Assembly: GCA_016699855.1 (NCBI GenBank)
Contig: CP064988.1
Location: forward strand, 2,880,501-2,944,500
Origin: Rhodospirillales bacterium
GTDB taxonomy: Bacteria > Pseudomonadota > Alphaproteobacteria > Reyranellales > Reyranellaceae
Length of the DNA stretch: 64,000 nt
Reading direction: 5' to 3'
The notes under the pieces were generated by a model, which saw only the letters and a list, made by a program, of their open reading frames with translations, did not search any database and was not told the DNA's origin. Both the position numbers and the translations under genes were made by a program. This document shows, piece after piece, positions 8,415-17,278 of the stretch; the first letter of the stretch is position 1; each line of letters opens with the position of its first letter.

Positions 8415-9190
8415 GCCTGCTGGCGCGCCTGCTGCGGCGTCCCGTCGTCGAGTCGACCGACGCGGCGTTGGAGCGCGCGCGTCTGGCGTTCGAGGCGGGC
8501 GACATCGCGGCGGCCTTCGCCGTCTGGCACGAGCTCGCGCACAAGGGCGTGGCGCGCGCGCAGAGCAATCTCGGCGGGCTGTTCGCCACCGGCGCCGGCG
8601 TCGAGCGCGACGACGAGGAGGCGGCGCGCTGGTTCCGCATCGCCGCCGAGGCGGGCGACTCCGGCGCGCAGCGGAACCTCGCGCTGATGTACTACGAGGG
8701 CCGCGGCACCGATGGCGACCTGGCGCAGGCCGCCCGCTGGTACCGCGCCGCCGCCGAGGCCGGCGACGGCGAGGCGCGCAACATGCTGAGCTGGATGGCC
8801 TACGAGGGCGTCGGCATGGACCGCGACTGGATCGAGGCGCGGCGCTGGGCCGAGATCGCCGCGGCCGACGGCAACGCCTCGGCGATGTGCCGGCTCGGGC
8901 AGATCCACCACAACGCCCATGGCGTCGAGCGCGACCCCGCGGCGGCGGCCGGCTGGTTCGCCAAGGCGGCGCGTCTTGGCGACGCCGAGGCGCAGGCGAT
9001 GCTGGGCGCCGCCTACCATCTCGGGCTGGGCGTCGATCGCGACGCCGTCCAGGCGTGGCGCTGGCTGACGCGGGCGCAGCGCCAGGGCAACGAGATCGCC
9101 GCCGGCTTCGTCGTGCGGGCGCGGCCTCTCACGCGGGCCGACGAGATGGCGGAGGCCGAGCGGTTGATCGCCGCCGGCGACGACGCATGA
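8411..9190 (+). CDS. Sel1-like repeat protein between selA and selB
   Basis: A 259-aa protein built of about five or six Sel1-type TPR helix pairs, each with the A-x(2)-NLG...YxxGxGVxRDxxxAxxWFxxAAxxG pattern (for example EEAARWFRIAAEAGDSGAQ). No signal peptide is evident, so it should be cytoplasmic. It is coupled by ATGA overlaps on both sides, to selA upstream and selB downstream, so it is made with the selenocysteine machinery. Such repeats mediate protein-protein contacts; a scaffold or helper role in Sec decoding is inference only. The name Sel1 comes from a yeast/worm gene and has nothing to do with selenium. Confidence 0.9.
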   Translation: MSLLARLLRRPVVESTDAALERARLAFEAGDIAAAFAVWHELAHKGVARAQSNLGGLFATGAGVERDDEEAARWFRIAAEAGDSGAQRNLALMYYEGRGTDGDLAQAARWYRAAAEAGDGEARNMLSWMAYEGVGMDRDWIEARRWAEIAAADGNASAMCRLGQIHHNAHGVERDPAAAAGWFAKAARLGDAEAQAMLGAAYHLGLGVDRDAVQAWRWLTRAQRQGNEIAAGFVVRARPLTRADEMAEAERLIAAGDDA

Positions 9191-11133
9191 TCGTCGGCAC
9201 GGCGGGCCACATCGACCACGGCAAGACGACGCTGGTGCGCGCGCTGACCGGCGTCGACACCGACCGGCTGCCGGAGGAGAAGGCCCGCGGCATCACGATC
9301 GACCTCGGCTTCGCCTATCTCCCGCTGGGAGACGGCGGCACGCTGGGCTTCGTCGATGTGCCGGGCCACGAGAAGTTCATCCACAACATGCTGGCCGGGA
9401 TCGGCGGCGTCGACTACGCGCTGCTCGTGGTGGCGGCCGACGACGGGCCGATGCCGCAGACGCGCGAGCATCTCGCCATCCTGGACCTGCTGGGCGTGGC
9501 GCGCGGCGCCGTCGCCATCACCAAGTCGGACCTCGCCGACGCGGCGCGGCTCGACGCCGTCGAGGCCGAGATCCGGAACCTGCTGGCGCCGACCACGCTG
9601 CGCGACGCCGAGATCCTGCGCGTCTCGGCGCAGGACGGCGCCGGCATCGCCGATCTGCGCGCGCTGCTGGAGATCGAGACGGCGGCGACGGTGGAGCGCC
9701 GCACGCAGGGGCGCTTCCGCATGCCGATCGACCGCTGCTTCACCGTCGCCGGCGCCGGCACGGTCGTCACCGGCACCGTGTTCGCCGGCGAGACGCGGCC
9801 CGACGACCACCTGGTGCTGCTGTCGAACGGCGCCGACGCGCGCGTCCGCGGCATCCACGCCCAGAACCGCGCCTCCAAGGTCGGACACGCCGGCCAGCGC
9901 TGCGCCCTCAACCTCGCCGGCCCGCGCATCGCCAAGGACTCGATCCACCGCGGCGACTGGCTGGTCGCGCCCGAGCTGCGGCGGCCGACCGACCGCATCG
10001 ACGTCCGCTTGCGCCTGCTGCCGGACGAGCCGCGGGCGCTGCGCCACTGGACGCCGGCGCATCTGCATCTCGGCGCCGCGCACGTCATGGCGCGGATCGT
10101 GCTGCTCGACGTCGAGACCGTCGCGCCGGGCGGCGGGGCGCTGGCCCAGCTCGTGCTCGACAAGCCGGTCGGGGCGCTGCACGGCGACCGTCTGATCCTG
10201 CGCGACCAGTCGGCGCGGCGCACGATGGCGGGCGGCGTGGTGCTCGACCCGTGGCCGCCGGCGCGCTTCCGCCGCCGCCCCGAGCGGCTGGCGATCCTCG
10301 AGGCGCTGCGCGAGGAGCGGCCGGCCGAGGCGCTGGCGGCGCTGGTGGAGCCGCCGCCGCATGTCGTCGACCTCGGCGCCTTCGCGGTCGCGCGCAACCT
10401 GACCCCGGACGCCCGCGACGCCGCCGTCGCGGCCGCCGGGCTGACCGCCTTGGCGACGCCCGACGGCGCCGCCGGCCCGTTCGGCTTCGCGCCGGCGCGG
10501 CTGGCGGCGCTCCAGTCGATGGTCGTGGCCGCGCTGGACGCGCAGCACAAGAAGCAGGCGACCAGCGTCGGCCTCGAGCCGGAGAAGCTGCGTCTGGCGT
10601 TGCCGGAGAAGATCGCGGCGGCGCCGTTCTCGGCCGTCGCGGCGTCGCTGCTGACGGCGCGGACCATCGAGGCCGAGGGCCCGTGGCTGCGTCTGCCGGG
10701 CCATAGCGTCAAACTGTCGGCCGGCGACGAGCGCATCTGGGCGCGGGTGCGGCCGGTTCTGGAGGAGTACCGCTACGGGCCGCCGAGGGTGCGCGACTTC
10801 GCCGACGAGTTCGATTTCCCCGAGCCGGCGGTGCGCGAGATGCTCAAGCGGCTGGGCAAGATGGGCGTCGTCTGGCAGGTGGCGCCGGACCATTTCTTCC
10901 TGCGCGGCGCGGTGGTCGAGATGGCGCGCATCGTCGACGAGCTGGCCACGGCGTCGCCGACCGGGACGTTCAAGGCGGCGGAGTTCCGCGACCGCATCGG
11001 CGGCGGCCGCAAGGTCGCGATCCAGATCCTGGAGTTCTTCGACCGCGGCGGCGTCACCACCCTGCGCGACCAGCAACGGGTGGTGAACCGCGACCGCCAC
11101 GAACGATTCGTCAAGAGCGCGGGGCCGTCGTAG
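9187..11133 (+). CDS. selB: selenocysteine-specific elongation factor
   Basis: GTPase that delivers Sec-tRNA(Sec) to ribosomes paused at a UGA-SECIS. The 648-aa product has all GTP motifs: GHIDHGKTT (residues ~7-15), GITIDLGF, DVPGHE and TKSD, in an EF-Tu-like N-terminal half. The C-terminal third is the winged-helix array that binds the SECIS hairpin, ending in the GGGRKVAIQILEFFDRGGVT block typical of SelB. The ATG at 9187 overlaps the preceding stop (ATGA). The tRNA-Sec gene begins 11 bp after its stop. Confidence 0.97.
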   Translation: MIVGTAGHIDHGKTTLVRALTGVDTDRLPEEKARGITIDLGFAYLPLGDGGTLGFVDVPGHEKFIHNMLAGIGGVDYALLVVAADDGPMPQTREHLAILDLLGVARGAVAITKSDLADAARLDAVEAEIRNLLAPTTLRDAEILRVSAQDGAGIADLRALLEIETAATVERRTQGRFRMPIDRCFTVAGAGTVVTGTVFAGETRPDDHLVLLSNGADARVRGIHAQNRASKVGHAGQRCALNLAGPRIAKDSIHRGDWLVAPELRRPTDRIDVRLRLLPDEPRALRHWTPAHLHLGAAHVMARIVLLDVETVAPGGGALAQLVLDKPVGALHGDRLILRDQSARRTMAGGVVLDPWPPARFRRRPERLAILEALREERPAEALAALVEPPPHVVDLGAFAVARNLTPDARDAAVAAAGLTALATPDGAAGPFGFAPARLAALQSMVVAALDAQHKKQATSVGLEPEKLRLALPEKIAAAPFSAVAASLLTARTIEAEGPWLRLPGHSVKLSAGDERIWARVRPVLEEYRYGPPRVRDFADEFDFPEPAVREMLKRLGKMGVVWQVAPDHFFLRGAVVEMARIVDELATASPTGTFKAAEFRDRIGGGRKVAIQILEFFDRGGVTTLRDQQRVVNRDRHERFVKSAGPS

Positions 11134-11144
11134 ACTCCGCCCAC

Positions 11145-11240
11145 GGAAGGGAATCGTCCCCGGTGGGGCGGCTGGACTTCAAATCCAGTAAGGGCCGTAA
11201 GACGGTCCTTCGTGGGTTCGACTCCCACTCCTTTCCGCCA
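11145..11240 (+). tRNA. selC: tRNA-Sec (anticodon UCA)
   Basis: A 96-nt selenocysteine tRNA ending in an encoded GCCA. The 8-bp acceptor stem pairs GGAAGGGA with TCCTTTCC (one G-U). The anticodon arm CTGGA-CTTCAAA-TCCAG has TCA at 11179-11181. A long variable arm pairs AAGGGCCG with CGGTCCTT, and the T arm is GTGGG-TTCGACT-CCCAC. The 8-bp acceptor stem, UCA anticodon and long variable arm are the hallmarks of bacterial tRNA-Sec. It is placed directly after selB, so it may be co-transcribed. Confidence 0.97.
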
Positions 11241-11277
11241 GGATTTCCGCCACACGCCACGTCGCGCCGCGTCGTCG

Positions 11278-12615
11278 TCAAGTGGCGCGCGGCAGCGCCA
11301 GCCGCGCCCGGAGCCCGGGCGCGTTGTCTTCGAGCGACAGCCGACCGCCGTGCAGGCGGGCGATGGCGGCGACGAGAGACAAGCCGAGCCCGGAGCCGGG
11401 CGTCGCGCGCGCCGCCTCGCGGCGATAGAAGCGTTCGACGACCCGCGGCCGCTCGTCGGGCGGAATCCCGGCGCCTCGGTCCGACACGGACAGCGTGACG
11501 GTGGAGGCGTCGGCGTCGGCCGACAACGCGATCGGGCCGGCGCCGTGCTTGAGGGCGTTGTCGAGCAGGTTGGCGAGCGCCTGCGCGAGCAGCTGACGGT
11601 CGCCGCGCAGCGTCAGGACCGGCGGCGCGTCGACCGCGAGGACGCGCCCGGCCGCCTCGGCGAGCGGTTCGTAGATCTCGGCGACGCCGCGCAGGATTCC
11701 CGCGACGTCGACGTCGGCGAACGCGGTGCGCCGGGTGCCGGCGTCGATGGCGGCGATTCTCAGGAGCGACTCGAACGTGCCGAGGATGCCGTCGATGTCG
11801 GCCAGCGCGTCGCGCAGCCCGTCGTTCGACGCGCCCGCCTCGCCGCCGTCGGCCAGCCGTTCGAGTCGGCCGCGCAGCGCGGCGAGCGGCGTGCGGAGGT
11901 CGTGCGCCACGTCGTTGGACACCTGGCGCATAGCCTCCATCAGCTGCTGGATGCGGTCGAGCATCGTGTTCAGCGTGGCGGCGAGCGCGTCGAAGGCGTC
12001 GCCGCTGCCGTCGCGCGGCACGCGGACGGCGAGGTCGCCGGCCATGATGCCGTCGGCCGTCGCCGCGACGCCGGCGACCCGGCGGCGGACGACGCGGCCG
12101 AAGAACCATGTCGCGGCCACGGCGCCGCCGGCCGCCAGCGCGAGGCCGAGCGCCAGCGCCTCGACGATGCGGGCGCGCAGCTCGAGGCGCTCGGTGACGT
12201 CGCGGCCGACGACGATGACGAAGCCCTCGCGCACGGCGGCGGTGTAGAGGCGCGCCTGCGTCCGCCGGCCGTCGCGCGCAAGCGGCGCCGTCGACCAGCC
12301 CGTCGCGCGCGCCGTGTCGGGACCGGCCTCGATGTTGCCCACGACGCGGCGGCCGGCAGAATCGCTCACCAGGTAGAGCGCGTCCGGTTGCGGATCGCGC
12401 GCGATCCGGCCGCGGATGGTGTCGACGAGGCCGCCGAGGCCGTCCTGCCGGTACGCCTCCGACAACGCCTGGGCGTCGGCGGCGATCAGCCGGTCGATCG
12501 ACCGGTCGAGGTAGAGCGCGGTCTGCCAGAAGACGATCCCCAGCACGGCCGCCGTCGCCGCGGTCCACAACGCGGCGAAACCGGCGCTCAGACGGAAGCT
12601 GGTCGACAGGCGCAT
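11278..12615 (-). CDS. two-component sensor histidine kinase
   Basis: A 445-aa inner-membrane kinase. Two transmembrane segments (about residues 11-33 and 149-173) enclose a ~115-residue periplasmic sensor. A HAMP-like linker is followed by the H-box NDVAHDLRTPLAALR (H238), the N-box LLDNALKHG, and G-boxes SDRGAGIP and GSGLGLSLV. It starts one base after the stop of the response regulator gene, so the two are a transcriptional pair. The sensed signal is unknown; the HtrA protease encoded upstream on the same strand suggests an envelope-stress or periplasmic cue, but that is inference. Confidence 0.92.
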   Translation of the reverse strand: MRLSTSFRLSAGFAALWTAATAAVLGIVFWQTALYLDRSIDRLIAADAQALSEAYRQDGLGGLVDTIRGRIARDPQPDALYLVSDSAGRRVVGNIEAGPDTARATGWSTAPLARDGRRTQARLYTAAVREGFVIVVGRDVTERLELRARIVEALALGLALAAGGAVAATWFFGRVVRRRVAGVAATADGIMAGDLAVRVPRDGSGDAFDALAATLNTMLDRIQQLMEAMRQVSNDVAHDLRTPLAALRGRLERLADGGEAGASNDGLRDALADIDGILGTFESLLRIAAIDAGTRRTAFADVDVAGILRGVAEIYEPLAEAAGRVLAVDAPPVLTLRGDRQLLAQALANLLDNALKHGAGPIALSADADASTVTLSVSDRGAGIPPDERPRVVERFYRREAARATPGSGLGLSLVAAIARLHGGRLSLEDNAPGLRARLALPRAT

Positions 12616-12616
12616 C

Positions 12617-13291
12617 TCAGACCCGCAGGACGTAGCCCGCGTTGCGGACCGTGTGGATCAGCGGCCGGCTGGATCCCGCGTCAACCTTGCGGCGCAGGCG
12701 GCTGATGTGCACGTCGACGACGTTGGACTGCGGCTCGAAGTTGAAATCCCAGACATGCTCGAACAGCATCGTGCGCGTCACCACGTGTCCGGCGTGCCGG
12801 ACGAGGTACTCGAGCAGGCGGAATTCCTGCGGCAGCAGGTCGATGGCGCGGTCGCCGCGCCGCGCCGTCCGGGCGAGAAGGTCGATCTCGAGGTCCGCGA
12901 CGCTCAGGCGCGTCCGTTCCTCGGGCGTCGTGGCGCGTCGCGCTATCGCCGACAGGCGCGCCGAGAGTTCGGAGAAGGCGAACGGCTTGGCGAGATAGTC
13001 GTCGCCGCCGGCCTTCAGCCCCTTCACGCGCTCGTCGACATCGGCCAGCGCGGACAGGATCAGCACCGGTGTGCGCTTCCCGGCCTGCCGCATGGCCGCG
13101 AGGATGCCGAGTCCGTCGATGCCGCCGGGCAGCATGCGGTCGAGCACGACGGCGTCGAAATCCTCCGACAGCGCCAAGGTCGCGCCGGCGCGACCGTCGG
13201 CCGCGTGCGCGACGACATGGCCCTCCGCCTTCAGACCGGATTCGATGAAGGAGGCGACTTTGGGATTGTCTTCGACGAGGAGAATGCGCAT
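12617..13291 (-). CDS. OmpR-family response regulator
   Basis: A 224-aa regulator. The receiver domain (1-~115) has the acidic pair E7-D8, phospho-acceptor D51 in VVLDRMLPG and the conserved lysine in YLAKPF. The C-terminal winged helix ends with VDVHISRLRRKVD...IHTVRNAGYVLRV, typical of OmpR/QseB regulators. The ATG at 13291 was chosen because it opens MRILLVEDN; the frame extends 18 codons further upstream without family similarity. It is partnered with the kinase gene immediately downstream. Confidence 0.93.
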   Translation of the reverse strand: MRILLVEDNPKVASFIESGLKAEGHVVAHAADGRAGATLALSEDFDAVVLDRMLPGGIDGLGILAAMRQAGKRTPVLILSALADVDERVKGLKAGGDDYLAKPFAFSELSARLSAIARRATTPEERTRLSVADLEIDLLARTARRGDRAIDLLPQEFRLLEYLVRHAGHVVTRTMLFEHVWDFNFEPQSNVVDVHISRLRRKVDAGSSRPLIHTVRNAGYVLRV

Positions 13292-13427
13292 GGCGGCCCG
13301 GCTCGGCCATGCATCGTCCCGTGGACGTGTGGCGTCAAGGGGCATGGGCCGGCCCCCGGGCGGGCGGCGGCCGCCGGGGTCTGACCTGGCGCCGCGCCCG
13401 CCGCCGCGCGCGTTCCAAAGAGACCGG

Positions 13428-14870
13428 CTAGCCCGTCGGCGCGTCGAAGGTCAGGCCGAGATACAGGTTGTGGCCGTTCCGCTCGACCAGCACCGCCGCG
13501 GCCGATTTCCTTTGCCCGCGGATCGCGCCCAGCTTCTCGATCGCGTCCGCCGGCGAGTCCACCGCCGCCCGGTCGATCTCGACGATCACGTCGCCCGGGC
13601 GGAAGCCCCCCCGGTCGGCGGGGCTGTCCGCCTTCACGTCCACGACAACCGCGCCCGGCCGCCCTTGCGCCGGCGCGAGCGACAGGCCGATGGGCGGTCG
13701 GCCGGCCGCTTCACCGGGGCGGTCCTCGGCCGTCGCCCGCTGCTCCTGGGCGCGCCCGATCGACACCGGCAGCGCCTGCCGCTTGCCGTCGCGCCACACC
13801 GCCACGTCGACGCGGGTCCCGCGCGGCAGCGCCGCGATGCGGCGCGCCAGCGCGCGGCTGTCGTCGATCGCGCCGCCGTCGACGTTCAGCACGACGTCGC
13901 CGCGGCGGATGCCGGCCTTGGCGGCGGGACCGGCCGGGTCGAGATCGACGATCAACGCGCCCTTGGCCTCGGGCAGCCCCAACGCGGTGGCCATCGACGG
14001 GCTGACGTCCTGGAGACTGGTCCCCAACCAGCCGCGCTCGACCCGTCCGTGGGCGCGCAGCTCGGCGACGATCTGCCGGACCTGGTTGGACGGGATGGCG
14101 AAGCCGACGCCGACGCTGCCGCCGGTCGGCGAGTAGATCGCCGTGTTGACGCCGATGACATTGCCGGCGATGTCGAACGACGGTCCGCCGGAATTGCCCT
14201 GGTTGATGGGCGCGTCGATCTGCAGGTAGTCGTCGTAGACGCCGCCGCCGATGGCCCGGCCGCGCGCCGACAGGATCCCCGCGGTGACGGTACCGCCGAG
14301 GCCGAATGGATTGCCGACCGCCACGACCCACTGGCCGGTCAGGATCTTGTCGGAATCACCCAGCGCCACGGCGGTCAGCGGCTTGCCCGCATCGACCTTG
14401 AGGAGGGCGAGGTCCGTGCGGGCGTCGACGCCGACCACCTTCGCCGGCAGTTCGCGACCGTCGGACAGGACCACCATGACCTCGCGGGCGCGGGCGACGA
14501 CGTGGTTGTTGGTCACGATGTAGCCGTCGGTGTCGATGATGAACCCGGAGCCGAGCGCGCGGACGCGCTGGGCCGGCGTCTCTCGGCCGTGACGGCCGAA
14601 GCGGCGCTCTGGCGGCGTGCCGCGCAGCTCCGGCGGCGCGCCGGCGGACTCGATGTCGGGACGCGGCTCCTGCGTCACGGCGATGGCGACCACCGCCGGC
14701 GCGACCTTCGCCACCAACGCCGAGAAATCGGGCGCGCCGACCACGAGCGGCTGGGTCAGCGGCGCCGCGGGGGCGGCCGTGGCCGGCGCGGCCAGCGGGG
14801 CGAACGCGAGCGTCAAGGCCACGGCGGCGACGCCGCCGAGCAGGTGCGATGCGAAGGATCTGGATTGCAT
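13428..14870 (-). CDS. DegP/HtrA-type periplasmic serine protease
   Basis: A 480-aa envelope quality-control protease. A Sec signal peptide (~1-33, ending in ATAAPA) precedes the trypsin-like domain. The catalytic triad is H123 (TNNHVV), D153 (TDLALLKVD) and S227 (GNSGGPSFD). Two PDZ domains follow, at about 255-340 and 385-475. The start is the ATG at 14870, preceded by GGGAG; an upstream in-frame start would put an arginine-rich stretch before the signal peptide. It lies 136 bp upstream of the response regulator gene on the same strand, an arrangement like other protease/two-component envelope-stress clusters. Confidence 0.93.
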   Translation of the reverse strand: MQSRSFASHLLGGVAAVALTLAFAPLAAPATAAPAAPLTQPLVVGAPDFSALVAKVAPAVVAIAVTQEPRPDIESAGAPPELRGTPPERRFGRHGRETPAQRVRALGSGFIIDTDGYIVTNNHVVARAREVMVVLSDGRELPAKVVGVDARTDLALLKVDAGKPLTAVALGDSDKILTGQWVVAVGNPFGLGGTVTAGILSARGRAIGGGVYDDYLQIDAPINQGNSGGPSFDIAGNVIGVNTAIYSPTGGSVGVGFAIPSNQVRQIVAELRAHGRVERGWLGTSLQDVSPSMATALGLPEAKGALIVDLDPAGPAAKAGIRRGDVVLNVDGGAIDDSRALARRIAALPRGTRVDVAVWRDGKRQALPVSIGRAQEQRATAEDRPGEAAGRPPIGLSLAPAQGRPGAVVVDVKADSPADRGGFRPGDVIVEIDRAAVDSPADAIEKLGAIRGQRKSAAAVLVERNGHNLYLGLTFDAPTG

Positions 14871-15004
14871 GGACGGGGACTCCCTTGGGCGCGCGCGTCG
14901 GCGCGTCGACGGGGAGATACTGGTCCGGGTCGGCCGACACCGCATTGCGGCCGCATGAATTCGATGTCATGTGGCCGCTCCGCGGTGGAGCGCGCCGCTC
15001 CCGG

Positions 15005-16558
15005 CTATGCGCCGGCGCGCCGCCGCGCGAACAGGAACGCCAGGGGCGCGGCGACGACCGGCACGATCGTCATCAACGCGAAGGCGTTGATGTAGCCGAT
15101 CATGCTGGCCTGGCGGTGCAGCTCGGCGGCCATGCGCTCGTAGGGCGCGGTGCCGCCGAACGCGCCGTAGGCGGCGGTCCACGGCGCCACCGCCTCGGCC
15201 GAGAACACCGTCACCGTCGTCGACAGGTTGACGCCGGCGGCGGCCGTGGTGTGCACCAGCACCAGCAGGGTCATCGAGATGTAGAAGCTGCCGCCGAGCA
15301 TGCGGATCAGCGCGAACACCGAGTTGCCCTGCGTGAGCTGCTTCACGGGCATGGTCGAGAACGCCAGCACCGCCATCGGCGTGTAGGCCAGCCCGAAGCC
15401 GAAGCCGTGCAGCATGTTGGTCCACAGCACGTCGGCCGTGGTCATGTTGATGTCGAGCGCGCACATCCACCAGCCGGCGCCGGCCTGGATCAGCAGCCCG
15501 GCGCACAGGCACGCCCTGGGCGCGTGGCGCGTGAGCTGCGCCACGATCAGGAACGACATCAGGTTGCCCAGCCCGCGGGTCGCCAGCAGGTAGCCGATGA
15601 TCGTCTCGGGATAGCCGCGCAGCTCCTGCAGCAGCGGCGGGAACAGCACCATCGTGGTGTACTGCAGCATCCCCATCACCAGCGCGACCGCCGTGCCGAC
15701 CGCGAAGTTGCGGTCGGCGAAGACGCCGGCCTCGAACAGCGGATCGCGCGCGGTGTTCATGTGGATGACGAACATCGCCAGGAACACCGCCGCGAGCGCG
15801 CACTCGATCACGATCTCCGGCGAGTCGAACCAGTCCTCGCGCTGGCCGCGGTCGAACATCAGCTGGGTGGCGGCGATCGCCACGCCGAGGAACATGTAGC
15901 CGGTGAGGTCGAAGCGCCGCGCCGTGCCGCGCTCCTGGTCGTTCAGCGCCGCCATCACCAGCGCGGCGCTGGCGACGCCCAGCGGCAGGATCAGCAGGAA
16001 GGTCCAGCGCCAGCCCAGCAGGTCGGTCACCACGCCGCCGAAGGTCGGCCCGAGGATCGGCCCCATCACGCCGCCGACGCCCCACATCATGATGATGAAG
16101 GGATGCTGGCGGCGCTCGAAGCTGGCCAGCAGCACGGTCTGGCCCATAGGGAAGATCGGCGCGCCGAACGCGCCCTGCACGACGCGCAGGAACAGCAGCG
16201 TGTCGAGCGAGCTCGTCATGCCGCATAGCATCGAGGCGACCGTGAACCCCGTGACCGAGCAGATCATCAGCGTTCGCCAGCCCAGCCGCGCCGCCAGCCA
16301 GCCGGTCAGAGGCGTCGCGACCGCCGTGGCCACGAGGTTGAACGTCAGGACCCAGGAGATCTGGTCCTGCGTCGCGGAGAACGCGCCCTTGAGCTGGGGC
16401 AGGATGACCGTGACGCTGGTCGCGGTCAGGCCGAACAGGATGGTGGTGAACTGGACCGACAGCAGGATCAGCCACTGGCGCGCGGTGATCGCGTCGCCGG
16501 CCGCCGGGGCGGCGGCGGCCGGCGGCGTCGCCACCGCGCCTCGTCCGTCGCTCGCCAT
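15005..16558 (-). CDS. MFS multidrug exporter, DHA2 (EmrB/QacA) family
   Basis: A 517-aa inner-membrane drug:proton antiporter with about 14 hydrophobic segments. The DHA2 signatures are visible: SWVLTFNLVATAVATPLTGWLAARLGWR after helix 2 (motif A region) and GGVMGPILGPTFGGVVTDLLGWRW (motif C). A short Ala/Pro-rich cytoplasmic N-terminus precedes helix 1. The ATG at 16558 follows GGGAGG. It is the third gene of a same-strand group with the flavin monooxygenase and the CMD-like gene, suggesting export or protection linked to that oxidation. The substrate is unknown. Confidence 0.92.
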   Translation of the reverse strand: MASDGRGAVATPPAAAAPAAGDAITARQWLILLSVQFTTILFGLTATSVTVILPQLKGAFSATQDQISWVLTFNLVATAVATPLTGWLAARLGWRTLMICSVTGFTVASMLCGMTSSLDTLLFLRVVQGAFGAPIFPMGQTVLLASFERRQHPFIIMMWGVGGVMGPILGPTFGGVVTDLLGWRWTFLLILPLGVASAALVMAALNDQERGTARRFDLTGYMFLGVAIAATQLMFDRGQREDWFDSPEIVIECALAAVFLAMFVIHMNTARDPLFEAGVFADRNFAVGTAVALVMGMLQYTTMVLFPPLLQELRGYPETIIGYLLATRGLGNLMSFLIVAQLTRHAPRACLCAGLLIQAGAGWWMCALDINMTTADVLWTNMLHGFGFGLAYTPMAVLAFSTMPVKQLTQGNSVFALIRMLGGSFYISMTLLVLVHTTAAAGVNLSTTVTVFSAEAVAPWTAAYGAFGGTAPYERMAAELHRQASMIGYINAFALMTIVPVVAAPLAFLFARRRAGA

Positions 16559-16638
16559 GCGCCACCACCTCCCGATGCGTCGCGCCGCCCGTCGTCCGTC
16601 ATCGGTCCGAAGGGCCGTGCCGTCGCGGGGGCGCGCCG

Positions 16639-17190
16639 CTACTTCTTCGCGCCCGGGAGGAAGTCGTCGAGCGGGACGCCGAAGCTGTTCAGCGCCCACG
16701 ACACGAGGTTGTACTGGCCGATGGTGAACACGACGTCCATCATCTGCTCGGTCGAGTAGGTCTTCGACAGCGTCGCCCAGGTGGCGTCGGACACGACCGA
16801 GTTCTCGTAGAGGTCGTCGGCGGCCTGCATCAGCGCGGCGTCGTGCGCGTTCCAGTCGGCCGTCGGGCCCTTCTTGACGCGCTCGATGTCGGCGTCGGAG
16901 AGGCCGCCGCGCTTGGCGATCAGCTCGTGCTGGGCGAACTCGTACTCCGCCTGGTTCAGCCAGCCGATGCGCAGGATCAGCATCTCGCGGTCGCGGAACG
17001 GCAGGCTCTGCTTCGACAGGATGTGGCCCGCGAACGGCGTCCAGCGCTTCACCAGCTTGGGGTGGTTGGCCAGCACCTTGAAGATGTTGAAGACGCGGCC
17101 GTTCATCGCGTTCTTCTCGACCGTCTCGCGGTCCTCCGCCGCCATCGTCGACAGGTCGCGCATGGGAATGCGCTGCGTGCGCTTGATCAC
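16639..17190 (-). CDS. carboxymuconolactone decarboxylase (CMD)-family protein
   Basis: A 183-aa AhpD/CMD-fold protein. The core LPFRDREMLILRIGWLNQ followed by EYEFAQHE matches the CMD family helix that carries the active-site Glu/His. The CxxC of AhpD-type peroxidase partners is absent, so a thiol peroxidase role is unlikely. The GTG start at 17190 is preceded by GGAGGAAA. It sits 88 bp after the LLM monooxygenase gene and 80 bp before the MFS gene. Members of this subgroup often accompany catabolic operons and remain functionally undefined. Confidence 0.88.
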   Translation of the reverse strand: MIKRTQRIPMRDLSTMAAEDRETVEKNAMNGRVFNIFKVLANHPKLVKRWTPFAGHILSKQSLPFRDREMLILRIGWLNQAEYEFAQHELIAKRGGLSDADIERVKKGPTADWNAHDAALMQAADDLYENSVVSDATWATLSKTYSTEQMMDVVFTIGQYNLVSWALNSFGVPLDDFLPGAKK

Positions 17191-17278
17191 CGGGTTTCCT
17201 CCATATCGGTTCTTTCACGCCGCGCGCCGTCGAGGGCGCGCGGCGGTCTCCGGGCGCCGCGTCGCGACGGCGCCGCCG

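Noticed and set aside
9013..11100. Antisense open frame over selB
   Set aside because: Compositional shadow in high-GC DNA with no domain; the plus strand is a clear SelB.
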